64,000 nucleotides of DNA from Streptomyces showdoensis (GCF_039535475.1 NZ_BAAAXG010000021.1:1-64000); one strand, 5' to 3'; shown: positions 1-9,244, numbered from the stretch's first letter. Numbers and translations are program-made. Notes: generated by a model from the sequence alone, not told the origin.

Positions 1-1
1 G

Positions 2-262
2 TGGAGTTACATGCGGCACGAGGGACCGGAGGTCGACCTGCCGTCCGGCGACGAGCCCGAAGACTTCCTGGGCGGCACGGCTGTACTGCCCAACGGCCGT
101 GCCTGGGGCCTCGACGACGATTCCTGGCTGTTCCTCTGCCAGTTCGCCGACCGGGGCGAGGACGCGAAGGATCCTTTCTTTCTCAACTTTGGCTACGGCA
201 GCGGATTCGTCTTCATCAGCTCCGACCACCGCGAAGGTCGCTTCCTGGGCGACTGCAGCTGA
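2..262 (+). CDS. C-terminal part of a hypothetical protein, cut by the window edge
   Basis: The reading frame is open at the left edge and ends at TGA 260-262. No ribosome binding site precedes the ATG at 11, so the gene probably begins outside the window. The visible 86 residues are acidic with many aromatic residues, which suggests a soluble beta-rich domain. No family is recognised with confidence. The 3' end lies about 15 bases from the end of the IS5 transposase remnant, so the IS may have disturbed the terminus. Confidence 0.5.
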   Translation, partial: WSYMRHEGPEVDLPSGDEPEDFLGGTAVLPNGRAWGLDDDSWLFLCQFADRGEDAKDPFFLNFGYGSGFVFISSDHREGRFLGDCS

Positions 263-394
263 CCAGTCCGGCACGGTCAGTGGGCGGACCAGAGGAAGAT
301 GCCGGCGACGTGGAGTCCGGCCAGGTAGATGGTCGCGGTCTTGTCGTAGCGGGTGGCGATGCCGCGCCACTGCTTCAGGCGGTTGGTTGGGTAG

Positions 395-483
395 GCCGTG
401 CGACGAGGTGCCTGCCATGTGCAGGCCCTTTTCCGCACGGCCCCCCTCCGAACCCGCCGTACGAGTTTCCCCGTAACGGGCTC
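395..483 (-). ncRNA. Group II intron domains V and VI
   Basis: On the reverse strand, 483-450 reads GAGCCCG and ends CGGGTTC, a 34-nt hairpin of the length and shape of group II domain V, the catalytic core. It is followed by an imperfect stem with arms CCGTGCG and CGCACGG (about 442-395), in the position of domain VI that carries the branch-point adenosine. The order, size and closeness to the intron 3' end support the call. Confidence 0.8.
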
Positions 484-492
484 TCCAGTGAC

Positions 493-2271
493 CTATTCCG
501 TGACGCTACCGGTTAACTTTCCCGAGTGGATCGTGTCATGGCAACCAGCGCAGACAACCAGAGTCTTGCGCCGTTTCTTCACCATGATCTGATGCCATTC
601 GGTAGGCGGTTCCACCCTGTCAAGGTCAGCGAGTTTTCGGATGTGGTACACCCGCACGTCTTCCGACGTCCCGCATAGCTCGCACTTCCCCTTCAAGAGC
701 CGGGTAATGAGCTCTTCTCTGGGGTGGGGGTTGGCCGCTTGACGGTCCGTTAGGACCGCTGCCTTCTGTCGCGTCAGTGAGATTCCGCCGAATCGTGCGA
801 CCAGTGGTTTCCTGCCTGTGCTGCGGAGGACCTTAGCTTCGAAGCATGCGCGCGGCCCATTCGGTGTCTCGATCTTGGCCTTGTAACGGGCCGCCATCTT
901 GGAGACCGTCGAGCCATGCTTCGCTGCCAGTGTCTTGAGCAACGAGGTTTCCATGGCCCAACGCAGCCGATGCAGTCGGCATACGTTGCCGGCCAGGAGG
1001 TAGTACTGGACGATGCCCCGGTATTCGGCCCCGTAGACGTTGACGATGGTGTAGTCGTCGTCATTCAAGAGTTGGGGCCGGTGCGCGGGTTTTCCGCGCC
1101 TGAGGTATGGGGCTGCCTTGTTTCGGATCACCTTTGCTGGCACACGCAGAGCAATCGAACCGTTGGCCGTCCTGCGGCCTCGGGTTGCCTGCCTGTCGTT
1201 GTGTTGCACGGTGATCTCGTATCCGAGGAACGATGCCGCACCTTTACGGGCGTGGGTGATCAGTGTCTTCTCTGGTGATAATTCCAGCTTGAGGTCTTCA
1301 CGAAGGAATACCGCGAGACGCCGTTTGATCTCCTCGGCCTCGGATCTCGGCCCGATGAACCCTAGAAGGGTGTCATCGGCGTATCGCACATAGCGTAGTC
1401 GCCGGAAGCCCGGATCGTTCGGATCCACGCTGGGGATACTGCGCTGCTGCTTGCGAAGTGACCGGACCTCGGCCCGGTCTCCGCGCCTGCGGGCGCGTGC
1501 GATCGCATTGACCACCTCCAGGTAGGCAGGGTTTCGCGCCCTGCTTCGCCCTCGGGTGTAGTGCGGAATCAGAACCTTCTCGACAAAGCTGTCCAGTCGG
1601 TGCAGGTAGATATTGGACAGCAGCGGAGAGAGTACTCCGCCTTGAGGTGCCCCGCTGAGCGTGGCTCCCCAGGTCCAGTCTTCCATGTACCCGGCCTCAA
1701 GCATGTTGCGCACGAGTCGAAGAAACCGGCCATCGTGGATTCTTTCTGCCAGCGTCTCGATGACGATCTGATGGTCGATCGAGCCGAAGTAGTCAGAGAT
1801 ATCCCCTTCGATGAACCAGGTAGTACCCGTCCAGGTATTGCCCACCTCAGTCAAGGCGGTGTGGCAGCCCCGTTTGGGTCGGAACCCGTGGGAGCGGTCG
1901 GAGAACTGCGGCTCGAAGTACGCCTCCAGAAGGAGCCGCATCACCTCGCCGACAAGCTTGTCCGACCAGGTTGGCAGCCCAAGCGGCCGGGTCTTCCCAT
2001 TCTTCTTGGGAATTTTGACTCGCTTGACCGGGCTGAACCGATAGCGCTCGTGACGCATCGCATCGATGATGCGACCGATCTTGCCCAGCGACATGCCGTC
2101 CACAGTTTCTTGCGTAACTCCCGGCGTCATCGCTCCCTTGTTGGAGTAGATGCGGCCGTAAGCCACCAGATACAGCTGTTGATTGAACATTTGCCGATAC
2201 AGCTCACTGCACGGCAGACCACGTCTGCCGCGCTCACGAAGGATGCCTAACACCGTGTCGGCACTCTGCAT
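493..2271 (-). CDS. ltrA: Group II intron reverse transcriptase/maturase (LtrA type)
   Basis: This multifunctional intron-encoded protein helps intron splicing and copies the intron into new sites. The frame is open from 2382, but ATG 2271 is preceded by GGGAGG at good spacing, giving about 592 residues, normal for the family. Reverse transcriptase motifs are visible in order: GDISDYFGSID, APQGGVLSPLLSNIYL and the catalytic YADD box in RYVRYADDTLLGF. They are followed by the maturase X region and a C-terminal zinc-binding HNH-like segment with CELCG and CAGCH pairs, which suggests an endonuclease domain. The protein lies inside the ribozyme between domains I-III and V, the usual layout. It appears full length and without frameshift. 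Confidence 0.95.
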   Translation of the reverse strand: MQSADTVLGILRERGRRGLPCSELYRQMFNQQLYLVAYGRIYSNKGAMTPGVTQETVDGMSLGKIGRIIDAMRHERYRFSPVKRVKIPKKNGKTRPLGLPTWSDKLVGEVMRLLLEAYFEPQFSDRSHGFRPKRGCHTALTEVGNTWTGTTWFIEGDISDYFGSIDHQIVIETLAERIHDGRFLRLVRNMLEAGYMEDWTWGATLSGAPQGGVLSPLLSNIYLHRLDSFVEKVLIPHYTRGRSRARNPAYLEVVNAIARARRRGDRAEVRSLRKQQRSIPSVDPNDPGFRRLRYVRYADDTLLGFIGPRSEAEEIKRRLAVFLREDLKLELSPEKTLITHARKGAASFLGYEITVQHNDRQATRGRRTANGSIALRVPAKVIRNKAAPYLRRGKPAHRPQLLNDDDYTIVNVYGAEYRGIVQYYLLAGNVCRLHRLRWAMETSLLKTLAAKHGSTVSKMAARYKAKIETPNGPRACFEAKVLRSTGRKPLVARFGGISLTRQKAAVLTDRQAANPHPREELITRLLKGKCELCGTSEDVRVYHIRKLADLDRVEPPTEWHQIMVKKRRKTLVVCAGCHDTIHSGKLTGSVTE

Positions 2272-3579
2272 TTCGCATACCTCCCGGTCTCGTTCGCATC
2301 CAGTCACCTGCGCCCCTTCGCCCTGCGAGCGGCTTTCCCGCTCTCCTTGGCAGGTCGTTACTCCTGCGACTACTACGGACACTCCGTCGCCCTAGGGTTC
2401 GCACCCCGTAGGCGATCCCACGTTCGTCCTTGTTGTACGTCATAGCGTGACGTAGGCGCCCCACTCATCTCCTTCAATGTCCTCATTGGACATCGCCCCA
2501 TGTCTCGGAAGGTGTGTCGGCCATGCATCAAAGCCGTCACAGGACATGGCATCGGTTTCAGCAGCCTTTCCGATGGATGCGAACTTTCATCGACTGGAGA
2601 TTGGGGTTCAGGCAATCCAGCTTTCGCCTTATCACGCGGGCCCCTCAGCGCACCGTCCCTGGCAACTGAGCCCGGTCGCTGATTCTCTGGCATGCTCTGG
2701 TCCCCATCACCTTTCGGATCCAGGTGAGCCATCAGGCCCAGGAATATCCCTCCAATTCCTCCCGGCTGAGCCGGGGATACAACAAGGCGCCTCGTGGCGC
2801 ACATGCACCGCTCGACGGTGTTGCGCTGCTTGTAGGCCTCGCGGTCGAAGGCTGGTGGCCGACCCCCGCGGCTGCCTCGACGCCGGCGGTGGCCCCGCTG
2901 GTCCGCAGGGACGGGGATCACCGCTCGGATGCCGCGCTTGCTCAGGTGATCGCGAATCGCGCGTGAGGAGTACGCCTTGTCGGCCAGGACCACATCCGGC
3001 CTTGTGCGAGGTCGCCCGTGTCGGCGTGGCACACGCAGGCGGGCCATCACCTTCGCGAAAGCGGGTGCGTCACCGGCCTGTCCGGCCGTGAGGACGAAGG
3101 CCATCGGCAGGCAATTTCCGTCAGCAGCGAGGTGAATCTTCGTGGTCAGCCCACCGCGAGACCGGCCGATGGCACGGTCATCTGGCTCGCCAACCGGGGC
3201 CCCTTTTTGCGAGCTCCTGCCGCATTCTGGTGAGCGCGCACGATCGTGGAGTCCACCGAGACGGCCCAGTTCAGATTCTCTTCAGCATCGGCCTGGGCCA
3301 GCAGCGCGGTAAACACTCGCTCCCAGGTTCCGTCGGCGGCCCACATCCGCAGACGGTTGTAGACACCCCGCCAGTTGCCGTACTTCTCCGGCAGATGGAC
3401 CCACTGTGATCCGGTCTGGAACTTCCAGGCGATCGCATCGATCACCTCTCGGTGATCCCGCCACCGTCCACCGCGCTTCGGTGCCCGGTCCGGGAGTAGC
3501 GGCTCGATCCGCGCCCACTGCGCATCAGTCAACGGCACACCCAGGCCAACGATCGGATGATCCAAACGAAACGCCCTAG

Positions 3580-3991
3580 TCGACGAGGTCCTTGGCGGGG
3601 TGGTGCCGGTCGCCGCTTGGCGGAAGGCCGCCACCGATCCAGACCCCGAGGCACGGCAGGAGTCGTATACGCCTTCGACGCCGCCGCCGATGTCATCGCC
3701 TCCGTCGGCCGCGACCCGAACCCCGGCGGTCGTCGCCGGCGCCAGCGTGTGCGGACCGCACACCTGGCATCCGACGCGTCCGGCTGGCGGCCACCGGCCA
3801 CACGGACGTGCGGCCTGAGGGGCTCGCGGATTTCCTGGACGCCCCCGAGGTCTGGGCGGTCACGATGTCCGCGGCCCGCGCTGACCGTACGGCGTGATGG
3901 GCCCGACGTCCTGTGAGCTCGTGCAGACCTCCACGCGGGGCAGCGGCCCCCTGCGCGGAGGTTTGTCGTACTGGGGGGACACAATCGGCGC
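3580..3991 (+). other. Degenerate sequence, fragments of an unidentified gene
   Basis: Coding-like segments appear in three successive plus-strand frames, for example ADVIASVGRDPNPGG and then GLADFLDAPEVWAVT before a stop near 3897. No single frame covers the stretch, so it is probably a decayed gene cut by the IS5 insertion at 3578. The family is not recognised. Confidence 0.3.
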
Positions 3992-4843
3992 ATGTCTGAG
4001 AACTTTTTCGACCTGGGAACCGTCGATGCACCATCTGGTGTGCTGGTGCTTGGCATGGCCGGGGGCATCGATCAGTGGCGAAAGCTGGGCCGGCCCCTCT
4101 CCGAGCGCGCCAGGACAGCTGCGGCCGGCGGAGGGGGTCACCTTCGTGACGGGTTGTCTGAGGCGGTCGCACTCCCGGCAGCAGAGGATCGTCCTTTGAA
4201 GGTGCGGGCGGTGACCTCCCCGTCTCCGTTCGACGAGGAGCCGACGATCGCGACTCTGGAGGTCGGTCTCGGTCTGCCTTGGCGCGAGACCACGGTCCGG
4301 TCGGTCCCGCTTGGGGACCTGCCGGTCGACCGGTGCGGCATGGTGGTGGGCGACGCCGCAGGGCTCGACGCGTGGACGGGCTGGGACGACGAGCCGGCCG
4401 ACGGGCTTGCCGACGTCTTTTATTGGGGCCTGTACGCAGACGAGGCGCATGCATGCTTCGGTGGTGAGCGGATCGCGCAGTACGGCATCGACGGACCGTA
4501 CGGGTGGCTGGACCTTCCGGTGGCTGAGGCGGCAGCGCGTGCGGCCGAACTCGATGCCTGGTGCGACCGCGTGCATGGCAAGGGGCTCGTTTCCTCGGTC
4601 GAGGAACACACCGACTTGCACCGCTTCCAGCGGGCGGGGTGGCGTCATCCGCTTCGCGTCGGGGCGATTGAGGTCGGCGGTTGTCAGGTGCTCGGCATCG
4701 ATTGGGACCAGGGCGACCACTCGATCAGGCACAGCGGCGAGCGGGCCGCAGGCCAGACTTATCCGGTGACGCTCGCAGCCGACGAGGCGGGAGAGACGGT
4801 GATGCGCTGGACCATTCCGCCCTATGACTTCGACGACGAGTAA
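3992..4843 (+). CDS. Hypothetical protein, 283 aa
   Basis: This soluble acidic protein has no signal peptide or membrane segment. It is rich in Trp, Gly and Asp, with segments such as GLPWRETTVRSVPLGDLPVD and DVFYWGLYADEAHACFGG. The C-terminal half (MRWTIPPYDFDDE) has many beta-prone stretches. It resembles the general style of Streptomyces DUF4241-like proteins that accompany polymorphic toxins, but this is only an impression. It stands alone, with degenerate sequence upstream and a gene-poor stretch downstream. Confidence 0.65.
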   Translation: MSENFFDLGTVDAPSGVLVLGMAGGIDQWRKLGRPLSERARTAAAGGGGHLRDGLSEAVALPAAEDRPLKVRAVTSPSPFDEEPTIATLEVGLGLPWRETTVRSVPLGDLPVDRCGMVVGDAAGLDAWTGWDDEPADGLADVFYWGLYADEAHACFGGERIAQYGIDGPYGWLDLPVAEAAARAAELDAWCDRVHGKGLVSSVEEHTDLHRFQRAGWRHPLRVGAIEVGGCQVLGIDWDQGDHSIRHSGERAAGQTYPVTLAADEAGETVMRWTIPPYDFDDE

Positions 4844-5478
4844 GTCACTCACCCAGCCCCGCGATCCACGACCACGATTAGCCCCGGCACATGGTGAGAC
4901 AGGTCTGAGGACCGCAAGCCTCTGACGCAAGCTTCAAGCCGGGGCGGCTGTTGTGCACGGACCAGCCGGGGAGTCGTGCTCAGGGGCGGGATACTGCGCG
5001 CCGCGCCGGAGGGCGACGACGCGTCGGCCCGCGCCGTTCTGCAGACGGGTCCCAGCAGGCGTTCGACGCCGTGCCGCTCGTGGCCCGCTCGGCGCGCGGC
5101 GTCGGCCTGGGCCCCGCGGCGCAGTCAGCGGGCGTCTGGCTCCGTGCGGGATCGGTGGACAGAAGGGCCAGATCCTGCGCCCTTCGTCCGAGGAGTCGAC
5201 TCCACAGCTCACCGTTCCGCTGACTGCGGCGAGCGTGGTCAGCACGGTCTTGTTCGGGCTCGACCTGGGTGTGGCTGAGGACGACGACGAAGATCAGGCC
5301 GCCCTGGTCAGCCAGGTGGACGCTGAAGCGCTTGCCTGCGTCCTTGACGGCCGTGTCCGACCAGAAGACGAACGGTCTCCTTCACGAAACCCCCGCGGGG
5401 GGTGGCTGTACTCCTAGGGCGTGTGTCGGAAGTGCTCTAGGTTGGCTGACGTGACTGAGCGGGGGCGGGGTTATCGAT
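4844..5478. other. Gene-poor stretch with a possible reverse-strand fragment
   Basis: No supported gene was found. A short reverse-strand reading near 5260-5370 (KRFSVHLADQGGLIFVVV) looks protein-like but is open at both ends and may be a remnant. Long frames elsewhere here have compositions typical of non-coding frames. Confidence 0.3.
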
Positions 5479-5649
5479 ATGTCGGAGCCCTGGACCTTCG
5501 TTCTGGTCAAGGACCCTGCGTTGCGGCAGAGGATCCGTGCCGCCGCCGAGCAGGAGGAGCAGCTCTCCTACGACGGCCGGCTGGGTGACGAGTGGCTCGC
5601 GGCGTTGCGTCCCCTCGGTACGAACGCGGTGAAGAGTCGGTCAGGCTGA
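5479..5649 (+). CDS. Small hypothetical protein, 56 aa, possibly truncated
   Basis: ATG 5479 is preceded by a G-rich stretch (GGGGGCGGGG) that could act as a ribosome binding site. The product begins MSEPWTFVLVKDPALRQRIR and is mostly helical and charged. It stops at 5647-5649, exactly where the reverse-strand IS relic begins, so the C-terminus is probably altered by the insertion. The family is not recognised. Confidence 0.45.
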   Translation: MSEPWTFVLVKDPALRQRIRAAAEQEEQLSYDGRLGDEWLAALRPLGTNAVKSRSG

Positions 5650-5881
5650 TCCGAGGCGTCCGGAACGCCAGTACCAGGTCAGGCGATCCTGTGTGCACCC
5701 GATCAAGGAGGCCGGCGAAAGCCTCGCCGTCGGCATCTTGGTCATGGGTGACCCCATGACCAAGATGGATGAGCATGACCAGGAGCCGGTCGATGAACAC
5801 CAGCCGTTACTTCTCGCCGGCACCCACAGCACGCCGCCGCGGCCGGGAGGCCAGCTGTGCCTGGTCACGTTCATGCCATAA
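5650..5881 (-). pseudogene. IS5-family (ISL2-like) transposase N-terminal fragment
   Basis: On the reverse strand the segment RLVFIDRLLVMLIHLGHGVTHD matches the helix-turn-helix region that starts many Streptomyces IS5-type transposases, where the usual text is close to LVFVDRLLATLVHLRHG. A stop codon precedes it (VGAGEK then TAA) and the sequence loses similarity after THD. Only about 60 codons remain, and no DDE catalytic part is present. Confidence 0.6.
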
Positions 5882-6037
5882 CGGGCTGAGGTCCGCGTCG
5901 AGTTCAGCTTTCACGTCGGCTGACGAGCCCGTGATCCTACGGTTGCTGACGACCCTGCACGAGTCACGGTTCCGACCGGCTCACCATGATCGACCACTCG
6001 TGGCTCGACGTCTCGCCGCTTACCGTGCACGAGCTCG

Positions 6038-7597
6038 TCAGTTGCCGGGGAATACCGTGCCGAGGGGCTTCCAGCCGTTCGGGCCCGAGGTGTCGCCGCC
6101 GTCGAAGAGCCAGGCGGAGACGGAGCCCGCAGGGCCGGCCAGGAGGTAGTCGGCGTGGCTGTCGCCGTCGAAGTCGGCCAGTTCAACCCGGTTGTGGTCG
6201 GTGGTCACCCCGGTCGCCGTCCGGTCCAGGAACCGCCAGCCGCCGTGGCCGTCGCCGCCCCGGTTGAGATAGGTGATGACAGACCCATCGGGTGCGACGG
6301 CCCAGTAGTCGGCGCGGCCGTCGCCGTCGTGGTCGGCGAGGCGGACCCGGGTGCGGTCCTGGGTCGTGCCGGAGGCCACCTGGCCCAGGGGACGCCAGCC
6401 GGTGTTGCCCGTGGCGTCGCCGCCCCGGTTGAGCCAGGCGTTCACCGCGCCGTTGTCGGCGACGGTGAGGTAGTCCGCCCGGCCGTCGCCGTCGAAGTCC
6501 GCGAGCCGGACCTGCTCGGGCCTGGTGGTGGTGCCCGTGGCCACCGTGCCGATGCCCTGCCAGCCGCTCGCGCCCACGACGTCACCGCCGTGGTTCAGCC
6601 AGACGCGCACCGAACCGTCGGCCTGGATCACCCAGTAGTCGGCGCGGCCGTCGCCGTCGAAGTCGGCGAGCCGGACCCGGGTACGGTCGTTCGTGGTGCC
6701 GGTGGCGACCGCGCCGAGCGCCTGCCAGCCGACGCCCGGCGTGCCACCCCGGTTCAGCCAGGCGCGCACCTCGCCGTTGTCCGCGATGACGAGCCGGTCG
6801 GTGCGGCTGTCGCCGTCGAAGTCGGCCCAGCGGACGGAACCGGTGCCGCCCGCCTCGTTCCCGGCCCGCGGGGCCTTGGCCCGGACGACCCACCCGTCGG
6901 TGAACGCCTGCTCCAGGGCACCGTCGTACACCCGGGCCATCTTCCGGTACCCGGCGTCGTTGGGGTGTATACCGTCCGGGAGTTCGGTGGCGACGTCCAC
7001 GTTCGGCGCATCGACGAAGGTGAACCGTTCCCCGCGAGCACGCCTGTCGAGCTGCTGGTCGCGGATGAGGCCGTTGAACCGGATGGTCTCGTCCGCGACC
7101 CCGGTCGTCTCGGTGAACAGGCCCTGGACGATGACGGTCAAGCCGGGCCGGTTGGCGAAGAGCGTGTCGATCAGCTCCGTCATCCGGTCCGCGGCCTTGT
7201 CCGGAGGGGGGCGGTCGTTCTTCAGGTCGTTGATCCCGAGGTGGAGCAGGACCACGTCGGGGTCCGCCGCCCGCTGCCACTGCGTGACTCGGGGCAGGAT
7301 CCCCTCGATGGTCCAGCCGCTGTGCCCCTCGTGGTCGCCGTCCTGGACACCGCCGGACGAGCCCGAGCCGACGAAGTCCGGCGTGAAGTGGGACCGGTCG
7401 GCCATCAGCTCCCACAGCGGCGCCCGGTACCCGCCCCCGCTCGAGCTGAGCACGCCCTCGGTGATCGAGTCGCCCAGCGGCATGATCCGTACCAGCGGAG
7501 GGGCGGGCGCCGGGGCGGCGACGGCGGGGGCGGTGCCCAGGAGCACGGAACCGAGGGCGACCGAAAGGCCGGCCGCGACAGCGGTGATGCGCTTCAT
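6038..7597 (-). CDS. Secreted SGNH/GDSL hydrolase with FG-GAP (VCBS) repeats
   Basis: This 519-residue secreted protein is predicted to be an esterase or lipase. ATG 7597 is chosen because it opens a clear signal peptide (MKRITAVAAGLSVALG, cut near AVA-AP). The catalytic domain follows with block I GDSITEG, an LGINDLKND block and the terminal DGIHPNDAGY block carrying the Asp and His. From about residue 265 there are five FG-GAP/VCBS repeats of the form RLADFDGDGRADYWVI, each with a calcium-binding DxDGDG loop, likely forming a beta-propeller that binds substrate or surface. Arrangements like this are common in actinomycete exoenzymes. It appears intact and is transcribed alone. Confidence 0.9.
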   Translation of the reverse strand: MKRITAVAAGLSVALGSVLLGTAPAVAAPAPAPPLVRIMPLGDSITEGVLSSSGGGYRAPLWELMADRSHFTPDFVGSGSSGGVQDGDHEGHSGWTIEGILPRVTQWQRAADPDVVLLHLGINDLKNDRPPPDKAADRMTELIDTLFANRPGLTVIVQGLFTETTGVADETIRFNGLIRDQQLDRRARGERFTFVDAPNVDVATELPDGIHPNDAGYRKMARVYDGALEQAFTDGWVVRAKAPRAGNEAGGTGSVRWADFDGDSRTDRLVIADNGEVRAWLNRGGTPGVGWQALGAVATGTTNDRTRVRLADFDGDGRADYWVIQADGSVRVWLNHGGDVVGASGWQGIGTVATGTTTRPEQVRLADFDGDGRADYLTVADNGAVNAWLNRGGDATGNTGWRPLGQVASGTTQDRTRVRLADHDGDGRADYWAVAPDGSVITYLNRGGDGHGGWRFLDRTATGVTTDHNRVELADFDGDSHADYLLAGPAGSVSAWLFDGGDTSGPNGWKPLGTVFPGN

Positions 7598-7599
7598 CA

Positions 7600-8340
7600 G
7601 GGTGAGGTGCCTTTGTTGGAAGAGACGGTCCGGCCGGGTGGGCCGCGTCGGCTCGGCCAGACTAGGCCTGTTCCATAAGTGGATCAAGGTCTGCCATGCT
7701 GCCGCCCTCACCGCGGACAGCGTGGGGCAGTGCTCAGGCGCCGTCAGCAGGCCTCGCGGCGTCGAAGTCGGCTTCCGCTCGACCCCAACCGCTTCCAGTT
7801 CCTAGGTCGACGACGAGAGGTCGACTGCCTCGTGAGCGCCAGCGACGCCATCGCCGCGCACCTCGGCTGCAGGCAGCAGGGATTGGCGGCCTGCTCCAGG
7901 ACATGCGCACTCTTGCGAGGCTTCTCCGCCCGGCGGGCCCTGAGCCTGGGCGCCCCGGAGCGGGGATCCATGAACAGCTCGTCGTTTTCCGGGTACCCGT
8001 CGTCCGCCGTAGCCGCCGCGGACAGGCGCCCGCGCAGCTGGGCCGCCAGGGGAGTTCCGCAGGGAGGGCGGCGGGCCGGGCACGTTGCACGAGATAGCCC
8101 TGCGCGCGGCCTCACGCAGCTCACGCCGCTCGGCCTCATGGAGGACGAGGTGCGCCCTCGGGATGCTCCTCCGACGGTCGGGCGCCCACCCGAGGCCGGC
8201 AGGGTTGCCCTCCCCGTGCCCGGCTGCTGCCTCCGCCAGCAAGCCTTCCAGCCAGATCCGAGCCGCCCGCGCGCCCTTACCGTGCGCCCCCTCAAGGTGT
8301 CTGAATGGGGTGTGTGCCGGCGTGTGAAGCGTTGGCTCGA
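7600..8340. other. Gene-poor stretch with coding-like reverse-strand segments
   Basis: Reverse-strand readings such as RAHLVLHEAERRELREAARRAI (about 8080-8160) and DDGYPENDELFMDPRSGAP (about 7950-8010) look protein-like but lie in different frames. They may be one decayed gene read from about 8330 leftward. No family is recognised and no intact gene is supported. Confidence 0.3.
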
Positions 8341-8354
8341 CAACAGGAGGCGCC

Positions 8355-8543
8355 ATGCCCGAGCCTTGGTATGAGGAAGCCGAGAAGGTCAACGAACGTT
8401 ACCGGGAAGACCATGATCTTCCGGCCCCCGGAGTGAAAGAAGAACTCACGGTAGCCGGGGTGACGCTCTTCGCGGCCCTCGGCGGCCCCGTCGCGCGCAA
8501 GATTGTGCGCCAGTCCTTCAAGAAGGCTGTCGACGAGTCCTGA
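8355..8543 (+). CDS. Small hypothetical protein, 62 aa
   Basis: ATG 8355 follows a strong AGGAGG at about six bases, so translation is well supported. The first half is hydrophilic (PEPWYEEAEKVNERYREDHD) and the second half contains an alanine/glycine-rich hydrophobic stretch (LFAALGGPVARKIV) that could be an amphipathic or membrane-associated helix. A perfect 13-bp hairpin lies 18 bases after the stop. No family is recognised. Confidence 0.75.
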   Translation: MPEPWYEEAEKVNERYREDHDLPAPGVKEELTVAGVTLFAALGGPVARKIVRQSFKKAVDES

Positions 8544-8560
8544 CGGTCAGCGGTCACGCA

Positions 8561-8598
8561 GCAGCCTCCCCGCACTGGTACGGCAGCGGGGAGGCTGC
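8561..8598 (+). terminator. Perfect 13-bp hairpin, probable terminator
   Basis: GCAGCCTCCCCGC at 8561-8573 pairs perfectly with 8586-8598, with a 12-nt loop. It lies just after the small gene ending at 8543. No U tract follows, which is usual for actinobacterial terminators. Confidence 0.75.
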
Positions 8599-8640
8599 TG
8601 AGAGCTGAGAGCTGAGAGCTGAGAGCTGAGAGCTGAGCGC
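8599..8640. repeat. Heptanucleotide tandem repeat
   Basis: The unit TGAGAGC is repeated exactly five times (8599-8633), followed by one degenerate copy (8634-8640). The array begins directly at the foot of the terminator hairpin. It is a simple repeat that could vary by slippage. Confidence 0.9.
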
Positions 8641-8893
8641 GCCGACTGCGCTCCACACTGGTTTGATGCCGACCGCAGCCGCCCTGATTGGGGGTCCGGA
8701 CATGGCGTGCGATCTTTTCGGTGGGTCCTCCGGGAGGACCGGCCTGTCTCGTGGACGGACGAGGGTGTGGTTCGCGGTTGCTGGTTGTTCTTAATTGGTC
8801 GACACAACTCACGATGATCAACGGTGGGCCGTCCTCATCGCAGACCAGCCTCGCTCAACACGATCGGGCCAGCGTCAGATGGGTTGTCTGCTG

Positions 8894-9244
8894 TCAGAGG
8901 GTGGCGGCACGCAGCATGATCAGGGCGACGGAGGCCATGGTGAGGACTACGGCCGGGGATGCGCCTTTACGGTCGCCGACGCGCAGGTGGAAGGCGACCG
9001 CCCCGGCGAAGTAGAGCGTCAGGCCGATCGCGGCGGCGATTCCGGCGGGTCCCCACCACAGTCCGGTGATCACACCGGCCGCGCCCGCGATCTGAGCGCC
9101 TATCAGGAAAGCCATCATGCTCTGCGGTACTCCGAGGGTCGCCATCTGCTCGGTGATGTGCCGTGTCCGCAGAGACTTGGCTCCGGCAGATACCAGAAGA
9201 AGCGCCGACATGAACACGGTGACGACGGCAAGAGAGACGAACAT
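8894..9244 (-). CDS. DoxX family membrane protein
   Basis: This 116-residue integral membrane protein has four hydrophobic segments (starting FVSLAVVTVFMSALLLVSAG, ending VVLTMASVALIML), the length and layout of DoxX/DoxD-like proteins. The conserved SAGAKSLRTRH stretch after helix one and the Gly-rich GAAGVITGLWWGPAG loop agree with that family. DoxX proteins are linked to redox and quinone-related stress responses, although exact reactions are often unknown. It is divergent from an HxlR regulator across 95 bp, a common pairing that suggests the regulator controls it. Confidence 0.85.
   Translation of the reverse strand: MFVSLAVVTVFMSALLLVSAGAKSLRTRHITEQMATLGVPQSMMAFLIGAQIAGAAGVITGLWWGPAGIAAAIGLTLYFAGAVAFHLRVGDRKGASPAVVLTMASVALIMLRAATL

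Larger units (their letters stand above)
386..2802 (-). mobile_element. Group II intron (complete retroelement)
   Basis: The 5' end on the reverse strand is GTGCG at 2802, matching the GUGYG group II consensus. About 530 nt of ribozyme sequence precedes the intron-encoded protein. A 34-nt domain V hairpin lies at 450-483 and a domain VI stem at about 395-442. The 3' end is at 386 (ending AAC) if the host frame is to be restored, or at 391 (ending CTAC) by sequence alone. The 5' exon ends GTGCAT. A loop reading ATGCAT at 2523-2528 (reverse strand) could pair with it as EBS1 with five Watson-Crick pairs and one wobble, which is inference. The host site is inside a transposase gene. Confidence 0.85.
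277..3538 (-). pseudogene. IS5/IS427-type transposase, two frames, split by a group II intron
   Basis: Reading starts at GTG 3538 (VPLTDAQWARIEPLLPDR) in frame A and continues to the motif GARKKG. The rest of the DDE domain lies in the -1 frame (LTTKIHLAADG, then VLADKAYSSRAIRDHL). Five A residues at 3204-3208 (reverse strand) mark a slippery site, consistent with the known -1 programmed frameshifting of two-ORF IS427 elements. The second frame is interrupted after NTVERC at about 2803 by the intron. It resumes after 386 as NRLKQWRGIATRYDKTA and ends at TGA 277-279. Joining the exons at 2803 and 385 restores VERC-I-NRLKQ, so splicing could give a full transposase. Activity is uncertain because the distal IS end is not seen. 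Confidence 0.8.
277..3578 (-). mobile_element. IS5-family (IS427-like) insertion sequence interrupted by a group II intron
   Basis: The left boundary on the reverse strand is near 3576-3579, where a CTAG target-like tetramer precedes a terminal sequence starting GGCGTTTCGTTTGG. The transposase reads leftward from about 3538 to its stop at 277-279 and is split by the intron at 2802/386. A matching inverted repeat is not visible beyond 277, so the distal end is lost or diverged. A related but more decayed copy lies at 15005-15536. Confidence 0.75.

Noticed and set aside
6155..7678. Long plus-strand frame antisense to the SGNH/FG-GAP gene
   Set aside because: It is the Val/Gly/Pro-rich mirror of the DxDGDG repeats and has no motif of its own.
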